Shown in pieces: positions 16,824-24,035 of a stretch of 47,467 bases of DNA. The DNA comes from Candidatus Gastranaerophilales bacterium. Lineage in GTDB: Bacteria > Cyanobacteriota > Vampirovibrionia > Gastranaerophilales > Gastranaerophilaceae. Made by a program: the position numbers and the translations under genes. Below the pieces are notes generated by a model. It searched no databases and was not told the origin of the DNA. It was given only the letters and a program-made list of their open reading frames with translations. The stretch is from positions 1 through 47,467 of the forward strand of contig CALVAN010000016.1 in assembly GCA_944325555.1 (NCBI GenBank), written 5' to 3'. The stretch's first letter is position 1; every line of letters begins with the position of its first letter.

Positions 16824-18778
16824 AGCAAACTTTTAATGAAAAACTGAATATTCCCAACTGGATTTCATTAGATGAAGTTTGTAAAATTCTTTCATTAAAA
16901 GAGAAAACTGTAAAAAATAAGTGCAGAAATGCTGAATTAACCTATAAAGTTGTACGAAATGGAAAACAACTTGAGTATTATATTAGTTCAACATCTATTC
17001 CTGAAAATTTATTAAATTTATATTTTACAGAAACTAGAACAAAATCTGATGCTTATAGTGATGTTCCAGAGTGGGCTAAAGCACAGGCAGACAAATATCT
17101 TACAATAATAACAGCTTGTAGCGGATTAAGAGGACAACAATTAAAAGATTACATTAATACTTGGAATAATGTAAATCCTGATTTTAAGACATCATATTCA
17201 AGTTTGATGGATATGAAAAAACGTTATTTATTATATGGATTCAATGGTCTTTTAGCAAAATATGGACACAAAAAATATAAGATTCAAATTCCAGATATCT
17301 ATTATCAATATTTTAAAAATATTTATTTAGTAGAGGGTGCTCCATCTTTACAAAGTTGTTGGGAACAGACGTTTGGCTTTGCAAGAAAAAATGAAGATGT
17401 AAATAAAGAAACATTCCCAAGCGGAATTACGTTTAAGCGAAAATTAAAAGAAGAAATGCCTGAGCAAAGCATTTATTTAGCACGTTATGGCTATTCTGCT
17501 TGGAACACCAAATACGGTAACTATATTGATAGAAATTATGACAACATAATTTGTGGCAAGGCTTGGGTTTCTGATCATGCACAAATAGATGTAGCTTGTC
17601 TTTCGCCTGAAGGAGATGTTATTTTCCCTTGGGTTACAGCTTGGAGAGACTATAAATCTGGCAAATGGTTAGGTTGGTTGCTGCAATATGGACATCCAAA
17701 TTCTGACCATATTTTTCAAACTTTTTATTATGCTGCGAAGGCATATGGCTTACCCGATTCGGTCATTATAGATAATGGAAAGGATTATCGTTCTAAAGAT
17801 TTTGCCGGAGGACGAAGTGTTATGTCAGTTGATAAAACACAAGTAAAAACTCGTTCAATGTTAGCGGAGTTGGACGTTAAAGTTCACTTTGCATTGCCAT
17901 ATAATGCTCAAACAAAGCCAATAGAACGTGATTTCTTAAAAATAAAAGAATTATTATCAAAGCATAGTGTTGGATATAGAGGTGGCAATGTTGTTGAAAG
18001 ACCTGAAAAACTATTAGGTGAAATTAAAGCCGGCAAAATTATGCCATTTGAAAAATTTAAGACAATTTTTGATGACTTTATTGTAAACATACTAAATAAA
18101 CGCCCATCTACAGGGAAAAATCTTCAAGGGATGTCACCTGATGAATTGTTCAATAAAGAATTTACAGAAAAGAGAGTTGCTTCAAATGATGCTCTAAAAC
18201 TTTTCTGCATGAGAACATCAAGGACATTTACAATAGGTCGAAACGGAATTAAAGACAATCAATTAGGTATTACTTATTGGTCAGATTGGATGATTTCAAA
18301 AACAAGTCTTAAAGTTTATCTTCGCAGAGATATCGAGAATTATAAAGAGGCTTGGGTCTTTAGAGCAGATAATGATAAGTTTGTAGGAAAAACAACGGCA
18401 GTAAGAGCAGTCGCAGCATTATATGCTAATGAGGTTTCAAAAGAAGAATTTAAGGAAGCAATGGCAAATAAAAAACGTAATTATAAGATTGCCAAAGCAT
18501 ATATCAAACAAATTCAACAAATACCATTGGAAGAACAATGCGAAAACTACAAAGCCGCATATGCAAGCGTTGAAAAGGAAGCAAAACCTAAAATTACTAA
18601 ATTTGCAAATACAAATATGGACAAAGCTATTCGTAAAAATAAAGAGATGGAAGCCTTTGGGCAATATGATTTATCAATATTCCTTAATGAAGAGAAAAAG
18701 GAAGAAAAGCCACTTTATTTATACGAGACAGACAAAATTCTAGCAGAAAGAGCAAAAGGAGTTGCAAATGGATATTAG
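16820..18778 (+). CDS. MuA-like DDE transposase (module 2)
   Basis: The 652-residue transposase is read from ATG 16820, which has AGGAG upstream and overlaps the previous stop. The N-terminal HTH is WISLDEVCKILSLKEKTVKN. The catalytic residues are D252 (WVSDHAQIDV), D318 (VIIDNGKDYR) and E369 (TKPIERDFLK). A Mu-type C-terminal barrel and a basic tail follow. In the known Mu pathway this protein cuts the phage ends and performs replicative transposition. It overlaps the B-like gene, and the downstream gene order (B, small TM, gp16) shows it is the transposase of the prophage proper. Confidence 0.92.
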   Translation: MKQTFNEKLNIPNWISLDEVCKILSLKEKTVKNKCRNAELTYKVVRNGKQLEYYISSTSIPENLLNLYFTETRTKSDAYSDVPEWAKAQADKYLTIITACSGLRGQQLKDYINTWNNVNPDFKTSYSSLMDMKKRYLLYGFNGLLAKYGHKKYKIQIPDIYYQYFKNIYLVEGAPSLQSCWEQTFGFARKNEDVNKETFPSGITFKRKLKEEMPEQSIYLARYGYSAWNTKYGNYIDRNYDNIICGKAWVSDHAQIDVACLSPEGDVIFPWVTAWRDYKSGKWLGWLLQYGHPNSDHIFQTFYYAAKAYGLPDSVIIDNGKDYRSKDFAGGRSVMSVDKTQVKTRSMLAELDVKVHFALPYNAQTKPIERDFLKIKELLSKHSVGYRGGNVVERPEKLLGEIKAGKIMPFEKFKTIFDDFIVNILNKRPSTGKNLQGMSPDELFNKEFTEKRVASNDALKLFCMRTSRTFTIGRNGIKDNQLGITYWSDWMISKTSLKVYLRRDIENYKEAWVFRADNDKFVGKTTAVRAVAALYANEVSKEEFKEAMANKKRNYKIAKAYIKQIQQIPLEEQCENYKAAYASVEKEAKPKITKFANTNMDKAIRKNKEMEAFGQYDLSIFLNEEKKEEKPLYLYETDKILAERAKGVANGY

Positions 18779-19646
18779 AGCAGAATTAAAAGAATTAATG
18801 GAATCAAAAAACTATAGTATTGCTTTTGTTGCAACTGCTACAGGTCTTGCTAAATCAACAATAAGTATGTGGATTAATGACAATTATAACGGTAAAAATG
18901 ACAAAATCACTGATGCTATAAATAATTTCATTAATCGTGAACGTGAACGTGTTAGTAATAATGACCTCCCTTTTGTAGATATTTCAACTTCTCGTTATAT
19001 AAACGAGATTGGTAGATTGTGTCATACACAAGGTAAAATCGGTGTTTGCGTTGGATGTGCCGGACTTGGAAAAACAGTTGCGGTAAAAAGATATACCAAA
19101 ATGTTTATGGATTCAATTTTAATTGAAAGTGATTCAGGATATACAGCCAAATCACTTCTTAAAGAGGTTCACAGACGTTTAGGACTAGCGGGCAAAGGCT
19201 CTGTATATGATTTGATGGACGAGGTTGTAAGAAAGTTAAACCAATCAGGCAGACTTTTGATTATTGATGAAGCTGAAAATCTTCCATACAGAGCATTGGA
19301 AATTGCTCGTAGAATCCACGATAAAACTGGCGTTGGAGTTCTTTTAGTAGGAAGGTCTATTCTACTTGAGAACTTGAAAGGATACAACAATCAGTATGAC
19401 CAACTCTATTCAAGAGTTAAATATACCAAAATACTCAATAGAATCCAACTTGTAGATATTCAAGACATTCTTAGAGCAGTTGGTCAAAACCCTGATTTAG
19501 CAGATGTATATCTTCAGTATTCAGATGGAAATACAAGAAGATTAGAACACTTAATAACACACAGCATTAGCATTGCTCGTTTTAACGACAAGGCTGAGGT
19601 CGATAGTGCTGTGATCCAAGAAACTTCCAAATTATTAATGGCATAA
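18768..19646 (+). CDS. MuB-like transposition target protein (AAA+ ATPase)
   Basis: The 292-residue protein starts at ATG 18768 with AAGGAG 6 bp before it; a TTG at 18762 is the alternative. Residues 1-50 are the MuB-type HTH (YSIAFVATATGLAKSTISMW). The AAA domain shows Walker A GCAGLGKT (96-103) and Walker B LLIIDEAENL (163-172), with the VLLVGRSILLENL sensor region. MuB binds DNA as ATP filaments and delivers targets to MuA. The gene overlaps the transposase stop. Confidence 0.92.
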   Translation: MDIRAELKELMESKNYSIAFVATATGLAKSTISMWINDNYNGKNDKITDAINNFINRERERVSNNDLPFVDISTSRYINEIGRLCHTQGKIGVCVGCAGLGKTVAVKRYTKMFMDSILIESDSGYTAKSLLKEVHRRLGLAGKGSVYDLMDEVVRKLNQSGRLLIIDEAENLPYRALEIARRIHDKTGVGVLLVGRSILLENLKGYNNQYDQLYSRVKYTKILNRIQLVDIQDILRAVGQNPDLADVYLQYSDGNTRRLEHLITHSISIARFNDKAEVDSAVIQETSKLLMA

Positions 19647-19658
19647 GGAGATATTAAA

Positions 19659-19823
19659 ATGCACGAAGGTAAGAAATTCCGACCCGACACTTCATTATGG
19701 TTAAACATCTTTTTAATAGCTCTTGCCATTTTTATTTTGGGAGTGCAAATCGGTATTAAACATGGACGAGAATTACAACTCGACGATATGAGAATTAAAT
19801 ATGGCTACGACTTTTCAGATTAG
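19659..19823 (+). CDS. Small single-pass membrane protein in the early operon
   Basis: The 54-residue product has one hydrophobic helix (LWLNIFLIALAIFILGVQIG, about 13-32) and a charged C-terminus. AAGGAG lies 10 bp upstream of ATG 19659. It overlaps the gp16-like gene by 23 bp in another frame. Function is unknown. A position between B and gp16 corresponds to the small semi-essential early genes of Mu. Confidence 0.65.
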   Translation: MHEGKKFRPDTSLWLNIFLIALAIFILGVQIGIKHGRELQLDDMRIKYGYDFSD

Positions 19824-20250
19824 AAAAATTCACACATTAAAAAACATATTAGGTATGGATGATGATTTATACCGAGAAATGCTCATGTCCTTTGATGTTC
19901 AAAGCTCAAAGAATCTAACATTTACAGAAGCCGGTATTTTTATAGAGATTCTCGAAGAAAAAGCCATCGCATTAAATAAATGGGTAAAACGAACTAAAAA
20001 ATATGAGAATTTAAATCGTGATGAGGAAATGGCTACAAATGCTCAATTAAGAATGATAGAAGGTTTATGGAGAGATATTTGCTACTACGACACTGATGAA
20101 TATGCAAAAAAATCTCTTAGAAAATTTTTAAGATCAAAATTTAAAGTGGATGATGTTATGTTTCTGACAAAAATAAAGGCAATAAAAGTCATTCAGGCAA
20201 TAACAGCAATCAAAAAAAAATTAGAAAAAAGTGCGGCCACACTTAAGTAG
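19801..20250 (+). CDS. Mu gp16-like protein (DUF1018)
   Basis: The 149 residues show the gp16 pattern: IRKIHTLKNILGMDDDLYREMLMSF at the start, then NAQLRMIEGLWRDI and LRKFLRSKFKVDDVMFLTKIKAIKVIQAI. The family is found in Mu-like phages between B and mor; its molecular role is not established. Length is typical. It belongs to the early operon. Confidence 0.85.
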   Translation: MATTFQIRKIHTLKNILGMDDDLYREMLMSFDVQSSKNLTFTEAGIFIEILEEKAIALNKWVKRTKKYENLNRDEEMATNAQLRMIEGLWRDICYYDTDEYAKKSLRKFLRSKFKVDDVMFLTKIKAIKVIQAITAIKKKLEKSAATLK

Positions 20251-20276
20251 TAGAAGAAAAGTAAAGGAGAAAAACT

Positions 20277-20597
20277 ATGTTAACAATGGAAAAAACAAAT
20301 GAAGAAATGTCAACAATGAGAGACAATCAGTTCTTTGGTGATATTGCACAGGAAGAAAATAATAAAAAAGAATGTGCAATGATGGGCTTAATTAAAAATC
20401 AAATTATTGTTCTTAATGAAGAACTTGATGTTGCGTACAACAGACTAGGACAAGTTGCAACAGATGAAGAGAATTGGAGTGGCAAGTATGAGAGAAAAAT
20501 GGCTTGCAAAATACTTCAAGGGCAAATTGCAATTCTTACAAAGTTGGAAAAGGATATGGAAAACATGTTGACACCAACTAGTATGTCATCTTGTTAA
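20277..20597 (+). CDS. Early-operon hypothetical protein
   Basis: The 106-residue acidic and helical protein is not recognised. It starts at ATG 20277 after AAAGGAG. Its C-terminal half (KNQIIVLNEELDVAYNRLGQ, KILQGQIAILTKLEKDMENM) is predicted coiled coil. It lies between the gp16-like gene and the ribozyme plus Mor-like gene. Confidence 0.6.
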   Translation: MLTMEKTNEEMSTMRDNQFFGDIAQEENNKKECAMMGLIKNQIIVLNEELDVAYNRLGQVATDEENWSGKYERKMACKILQGQIAILTKLEKDMENMLTPTSMSSC

Positions 20598-20606
20598 TAA
20601 TAAACA

Positions 20607-20671
20607 GGTCGAAACGGTCGGCTAACGGTGCAAGCTGACCGTCTTAGAGTAAGGCTCTAACTGATGAGACC
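20607..20671 (+). ncRNA. Type II hammerhead self-cleaving ribozyme
   Basis: Every conserved core base of a hammerhead is present. Stem II strand GGTC (20607-20610) precedes GAAA (20611-20614). Stem III is ACGGTC (20614-20619) with GACCGT (20637-20642), extended by GGCT/AGCT. The cleavage site is GTC with C17 at 20643. Stem I is TTAGAG (20644-20649) with CTCTAA (20655-20660) and loop TAAGG. The core CTGATGA is at 20661-20667. Stem II closes with GACC (20668-20671). The open end is at stem II, so it is type II. It lies between two early genes, 24 bp before the Mor-like start, and cleavage would separate the mor message from the upstream early transcript. Stem II is only 4 bp, which may reduce activity. 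Confidence 0.88.
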
Positions 20672-20694
20672 ACTATAAATAATAAGAGGAGATA

Positions 20695-21000
20695 ATGGAA
20701 TATAAACCTTGGATGGATTATATAAGACCAGAAGATATGCCAAATGATGATTTAAAGACAATTGCTGAATCAGCTGGCATACGATCAGCTTTGGCTTTAA
20801 TTTTTCTAACTCCAGGGTTAACTGTATCAATACCGAGAAACGCATTTACAGAGGTAAAGAAAAGATACATTATAAGTCAGTATGATGGTAGAAAATATAC
20901 AATAAATCGACTTGCATTAGAGTGCGGTTTTTCTCAAAGATACATTTATAAAATAATCGAAAAACATCTTCAAAATAAATCAACAATCCCTAAAGAATAA
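20695..21000 (+). CDS. mor: Mor/C-family transcriptional activator
   Basis: The 101-residue protein matches the Mor family of Mu: an N-terminal dimerisation helix, then GLTVSIPRNAFTEVKKRYIISQYDG and a C-terminal HTH (YTINRLALECGFSQRYIYKIIEKH). Mor/C proteins activate middle or late promoters lacking a good -35. It is the last early gene, after AGAGGAG, with the ribozyme in its leader and a terminator 20 bp after its stop. Expected targets are the promoters of the two divergent late arms. Confidence 0.85.
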   Translation: MEYKPWMDYIRPEDMPNDDLKTIAESAGIRSALALIFLTPGLTVSIPRNAFTEVKKRYIISQYDGRKYTINRLALECGFSQRYIYKIIEKHLQNKSTIPKE

Positions 21001-21020
21001 TATTTGATACATCACTTCTT

Positions 21021-21057
21021 ACTCTAATGCATTTTTCATCTGCATTAGAGTTTTTTT
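21021..21057 (+). terminator. Rho-independent terminator of the early operon
   Basis: ACTCTAATGCA (21021-21031) and TGCATTAGAGT (21041-21051) form an 11-bp perfect stem with a 9-nt loop, followed by T7. It separates the plus-strand early operon from the convergent minus-strand late genes. Confidence 0.92.
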
Positions 21058-21250
21058 ATTCCTCAACCGGGGTAATTAAATCCATTTCGATATTATATCT
21101 TTTTCCGTTCTTATCAACGCAGGTTGCATACTCAATGTCGCCATCGGCAAATGAATTTGTCCAAGTGTAGATAAGTAGTCCTATTTCATTAGTTTTATTG
21201 TTGTAAATTTTAGTTCCGAACAACATATTATTTTTGTTTTTTAATTCCAT
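21056..21250 (-). CDS. Accessory hypothetical protein (cassette A, second gene)
   Basis: This 64-residue protein (LFGTKIYNNKTNEIGLLIYT, FADGDIEYATCVDKNGKRYN) is not recognised. It looks like a small beta-rich domain. It is the last gene of the long minus-strand arm; its stop lies inside the T-run of the early terminator. The short gap to the preceding gene suggests co-transcription with it. Confidence 0.55.
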   Translation of the reverse strand: MELKNKNNMLFGTKIYNNKTNEIGLLIYTWTNSFADGDIEYATCVDKNGKRYNIEMDLITPVEE

Positions 21251-21265
21251 AATTTATACCCTTAA

Positions 21266-21415
21266 TTATAAATACTCTGCTACTAAATAAACTGTTTCAA
21301 AATCGTGGTCAACAACTTGTATATCTTCATCAACATTACCCTCCATATCTGTGATTTTTACTTCAAAATTTTCATCTACATTTTTTAATTTTTCAATTAA
21401 TTCTTTTACTTTCAT
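21266..21415 (-). CDS. Accessory small protein (cassette A, first gene)
   Basis: The 49-residue acidic product begins MKVKELIEKLKNVDENFEVK and ends DFETVYLVAEYL. AAAGGGA precedes the ATG. Similar short proteins with a KELIEKL start and acidic beta strands are common in phages, but the function is unknown. It directly follows 64-bp repeat copy A. Confidence 0.6.
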   Translation of the reverse strand: MKVKELIEKLKNVDENFEVKITDMEGNVDEDIQVVDHDFETVYLVAEYL

Positions 21416-21443
21416 TTTATTTCCCTTTCGTTTTGTGCATTGT

Positions 21444-21507
21444 CATTAATCGAATAGTGTTCAGAATATTTCAAGTAACTATGTGTATTCTGTATCATTC
21501 AGACACA
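21444..21507 (-). repeat. 64-bp structured repeat, copy A
   Basis: The element is bounded on the plus strand by CATTAATCG and GTATCATTCAGACACA, exactly 64 bp long as in the other two copies. The middle has a CAGAATA/TATTCTG stem (offsets 19-25 and 43-49). Read on the minus strand it lies between the 21511 gene stop and the cassette A start. The right end also folds as GTGTC/GATAC with a G-T wobble. Confidence 0.75.
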
Positions 21508-21510
21508 TTG

Positions 21511-21861
21511 TTATAATGTATTAGAATTAAACAAGAAATAAGCCAATTCGGCTGTAATTTTCTTTTCACATATAAAAGAGTTTGATTTTTTATCAAAAGT
21601 GATGTTTCTTATATTATTTAGAATTTTATCTACAACTTCATTAAATTCACTATCGGTGTATTCTCTTTTGATTTCATATAGAATTGAACCGTATTTTACA
21701 ATTTTTATTTTTTGAATTTTTATCTCTTCAATAGATTCAATTTTTTCGTCAATTTCTTCGTATCTAATTTCTAAAAATTCATCATTAACTGCCTCTGTAA
21801 TATCTCTTGTTCCATCAGAGTGTACAACTAAAAACTTTTTTAATTTTAAATCGTCTATCAT
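21511..21861 (-). CDS. Accessory hypothetical protein (cassette B, second gene)
   Basis: The 116-residue charged protein is not recognised. It has FLVVHSDGTRDITEAV near the start and repeated acidic/isoleucine-rich strands (EIDEKIESIEEIKIQKIKIV), then KKITAELAYFLFN. It follows the gene at 21872 by 10 bp. No signal or membrane segment is seen. Confidence 0.55.
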   Translation of the reverse strand: MIDDLKLKKFLVVHSDGTRDITEAVNDEFLEIRYEEIDEKIESIEEIKIQKIKIVKYGSILYEIKREYTDSEFNEVVDKILNNIRNITFDKKSNSFICEKKITAELAYFLFNSNTL

Positions 21862-21871
21862 TTTTCATTCC

Positions 21872-22096
21872 TTATAATTCTGCTTCTGTGCCATCGCTAT
21901 AAATAATTCCTGCGATTCTAATATCGCCACTTGAAGAATCGTTGTAATATTCAATATCATTGAATCCGTTTAAATCGTAGTAATCAAAGCAACCACAAGC
22001 ATTAATTCCTATTCCGTACTTTTTAGAAATTTTTGTTAATTCTTTCATAAATCCTTGGTAGTTCTTTTCATACTTTTCTTCGTTCGTCATTGTCAT
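21872..22096 (-). CDS. Accessory small acidic protein (cassette B, first gene)
   Basis: The start is placed at ATG 22096 (MTMTNEEKYEKNY) because GAAAGGA lies upstream; a longer frame would read through the 64-bp repeat. The 74-residue product is acidic with CGCFDYYDLNGFNDIEYYND and ends IAGIIYSDGTEAEL. Not recognised. A DNA-mimic or anti-defence role would be a guess from charge only. It follows repeat copy B. Confidence 0.55.
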   Translation of the reverse strand: MTMTNEEKYEKNYQGFMKELTKISKKYGIGINACGCFDYYDLNGFNDIEYYNDSSSGDIRIAGIIYSDGTEAEL

Positions 22097-22125
22097 AATA
22101 TAATCCTTTCGTTTGTCTGTACTGA

Positions 22126-22189
22126 CATTAATCGATTGCAATAGCAAAAATCTCAAGCCATTGAGACTATTCTGTATCATTTAGACACA
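22126..22189 (-). repeat. 64-bp structured repeat, copy B
   Basis: Bounded by CATTAATCG and GTATCATTTAGACACA on the plus strand, 64 bp. The central hairpin is TCTCAA-GCCA-TTGAGA (offsets 26-41), flanked by ATAG/CTAT that can extend it across an A-rich bulge. On the minus strand the hairpin is followed by five T, so this copy might also act as a terminator. Confidence 0.75.
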
Positions 22190-22207
22190 TTAAAAAAGAG
22201 TTGAGAT

Positions 22208-22405
22208 TTAATATCCCAACTCTTTTAAAACCTTATTCATATCTTTTTCAGAGGGGTTATTGTCTAACCAATCGTAGGCGAGACTTTCAAACCAAACTTC
22301 AGATGTATTTACAAATTTGAGTTTCCCTAAGATATCAAGGACATTGTCTAGGTTTATTTGAATTTCATATCTAAGAGCTGATTCTTTAAGATTTTTCTTT
22401 GCCAT
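22208..22405 (-). CDS. Accessory hypothetical protein (cassette C, third gene)
   Basis: The 65-residue helical protein (MAKKNLKESALRYEIQINLD ... SLAYDWLDNNPSEKDMNKVL) is not recognised. It is transcribed with the two genes at 22420 and 22585. No motif is seen. Confidence 0.5.
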   Translation of the reverse strand: MAKKNLKESALRYEIQINLDNVLDILGKLKFVNTSEVWFESLAYDWLDNNPSEKDMNKVLKELGY

Positions 22406-22419
22406 AAGCCCCCCTATGC

Positions 22420-22575
22420 TTATAAATCGGTTTCTTCAAGAACTTTCCAATATTCGATGTCATTATTGTTTAGTTCATAAAGTCTTATTACTTCATCCAA
22501 ACTCGAAACTTCGCATTCTCTTATAACGCTATGTTCCATATATGTTTCTTTGAATTCAACAACTATTCTTTTCAT
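22420..22575 (-). CDS. Accessory small protein (cassette C, second gene)
   Basis: The 51-residue product MKRIVVEFKETYMEH...EYWKVLEETDL has a good AGGAGG 5 bp before its ATG. It lies between the DUF4268-like gene and the 65-residue gene, with short gaps on both sides. Function is unknown. Confidence 0.55.
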   Translation of the reverse strand: MKRIVVEFKETYMEHSVIRECEVSSLDEVIRLYELNNNDIEYWKVLEETDL

Positions 22576-22584
22576 TTGAACCTC

Positions 22585-23385
22585 CTATAAAAATCTTTTG
22601 AATGTATCTCTAAAGTCTTCAGCCATTTTTATATGAGATTTGATTATTTCATAAAGATTGCTTGTGTCAGTAATGTCATAATGCAGAACCTGTCTAATTC
22701 TTGAAGATTTTTTACCTTCTAAATCCTGCCAATCTAAGAATCCTAATTTTGTTTCAATTTCATCTTTTGATTTAAGCAGATTATTGAATATGTCTTTGTC
22801 GTTATTAATAAATAGTTCAGTTGCAACATATTTATCTTTAGTATTTACAGTTTGCATTATCTGCACACCTTTTTTACCAATTGAAATATATTGATAATGC
22901 TGTGGAGCAGGATTGATTTGCATTTCGCTTTGTAATTCATCACAGACTTCAAAGTATCTATCCCAGTATTCTTTTTGTATTTGTTTTGCAGGTGTATTGT
23001 TATTTCTAACTTGTTTTGTTGGGATTTCGGGTTTTAAAATAGGTTTAAATTCTATTTTATCCCCGTTCAAAATAGTTTTAATTACAAAAAGTCCACAATA
23101 ATTTTGATTAAAACAATGATTTAATGTTTTAGCGATATTAATTAAATCTTCTTTCTCGTTTGCGATAAACCAAAATATATAGGCTTTTTGATTTCCTCTT
23201 AATCCGCCAACTGCCTCTATTAAACCATCTGCATTTTGTGTTAATTGAGGACAAATAATGTGTAAGCCTCGATTTGGATAATCCTTAAGTAATTCTTCAA
23301 TTACTTTGTCTTTGTGCTTTTCAATGTAATTGCTGAAGTTTTGTCTGCTTTTTAAAACTTCTTGTGCTGTGATTGTTTCTGTCAT
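22585..23385 (-). CDS. DUF4268-like, putative nuclease-type accessory protein
   Basis: The 266 residues have two parts. Residues 1-120 form an alpha/beta region (RGLHIICPQLTQNADGLIEA, KAYIFWFIANEKEDLINIAK). The C-terminal half resembles DUF4268: EYWDRYFEVCDEL, then KSKDEIETKLGFLDWQDLEGKK and SSRIRQVLHYD, ending FRDTFKRFL. DUF4268 proteins often have a nuclease-like N-terminus and occur near restriction or other defence genes, which is family knowledge. A defence role for this copy is inference. AAAGGAGG precedes the ATG, and repeat copy C lies directly upstream. Confidence 0.6.
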   Translation of the reverse strand: MTETITAQEVLKSRQNFSNYIEKHKDKVIEELLKDYPNRGLHIICPQLTQNADGLIEAVGGLRGNQKAYIFWFIANEKEDLINIAKTLNHCFNQNYCGLFVIKTILNGDKIEFKPILKPEIPTKQVRNNNTPAKQIQKEYWDRYFEVCDELQSEMQINPAPQHYQYISIGKKGVQIMQTVNTKDKYVATELFINNDKDIFNNLLKSKDEIETKLGFLDWQDLEGKKSSRIRQVLHYDITDTSNLYEIIKSHIKMAEDFRDTFKRFL

Positions 23386-23412
23386 ATTGACCTCCTTTTA
23401 TAACTACAATCA

Positions 23413-23476
23413 CATTAATCACTCGAATACACGGAATTGGAAGTCGTTTCTTCCAATTCCGTATCATTTAGACACA
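23413..23476 (-). repeat. 64-bp structured repeat, copy C
   Basis: Bounded by CATTAATC and GTATCATTTAGACACA on the plus strand, 64 bp. The centre is a perfect 13-bp inverted repeat ACGGAATTGGAAG / CTTCCAATTCCGT (23431-23443 and 23450-23462) with a 6-nt loop. The stem sequence is unrelated to those of copies A and B, so the hairpin is kept while the bases change. It begins 1 bp after the stop of the 23478 gene and ends about 28 bp before the DUF4268-like ATG. Confidence 0.8.
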
Positions 23477-23477
23477 A

Positions 23478-24032
23478 TTAAGAATCGCTCATATCAATAC
23501 TATATGGGCTGATTTCTTTTAAGTTATTTAATTTCGCTATTCCATGTGGAACAACACTATATCCACCTTTTGGAGATTTTACTATACTTGGGTGGTCTCT
23601 ATATGCTGTACTAACCAAATTTTCTCTTGCTTGATCGTAGGCTTTTCGTGCATTTTGAGGGCTCTTATATACGGTTCTTACACCATTTTCACCCTTATAT
23701 TGGTACGTCCTTGGAATATCTTGTACTTTTTTACTTGCTAATTTTGAAGCTTCTGTTTTATATTTTTTAGACTGTGCTTTTGCTTCATCGGCTTTTGCCT
23801 GTGCCTCTTTTGCGTATTGTGTATATTTTTCCGCCAATTCTTTTTTACCGGCTTGTTTATACTTTCTTGCAATAGCTTGTTCAGAGGCAGCTCTTCTTGA
23901 GAATTCGTAGGCATCATCATCGTATTTATATGATTTATTTAACAAGTAATTTAATTCGTTCTCAGTTTTGGCATTAATAGATTTACTTGCTCCGCCTCCG
24001 CCTCTGCTACCGCCTGAGCCACGTCCTCCCAT
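23478..24032 (-). CDS. MGGRGSGG-type phage protein, smaller copy
   Basis: The 184 residues begin MGGRGSGGSRGGGGASKS, continue with a long charged coiled coil (YKYDDDAYEFSRRAASEQAI ... KKYKTEASKLASKK) and end with a compact region (SVVPHGIAKLNNLKEISPYS). The same start is found in the neighbouring gene and in many phage proteins of unknown function. The glycine-rich start may mark a packaging or processing signal; that is inference. Confidence 0.6.
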   Translation of the reverse strand: MGGRGSGGSRGGGGASKSINAKTENELNYLLNKSYKYDDDAYEFSRRAASEQAIARKYKQAGKKELAEKYTQYAKEAQAKADEAKAQSKKYKTEASKLASKKVQDIPRTYQYKGENGVRTVYKSPQNARKAYDQARENLVSTAYRDHPSIVKSPKGGYSVVPHGIAKLNNLKEISPYSIDMSDS

Positions 24033-24035
24033 ATA

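Noticed and set aside
21444-23476. Integron-type attC sites at the three 64-bp repeats
   Set aside because: The ends do not carry the RYYYAAC/GTTRRRY core pairs, there is no integrase in the window, and the genes between are often in groups rather than single cassettes.
21444-23476. CRISPR array
   Set aside because: Only three copies, 680-1290 bp apart with genes between them, a variable centre, and no cas genes.
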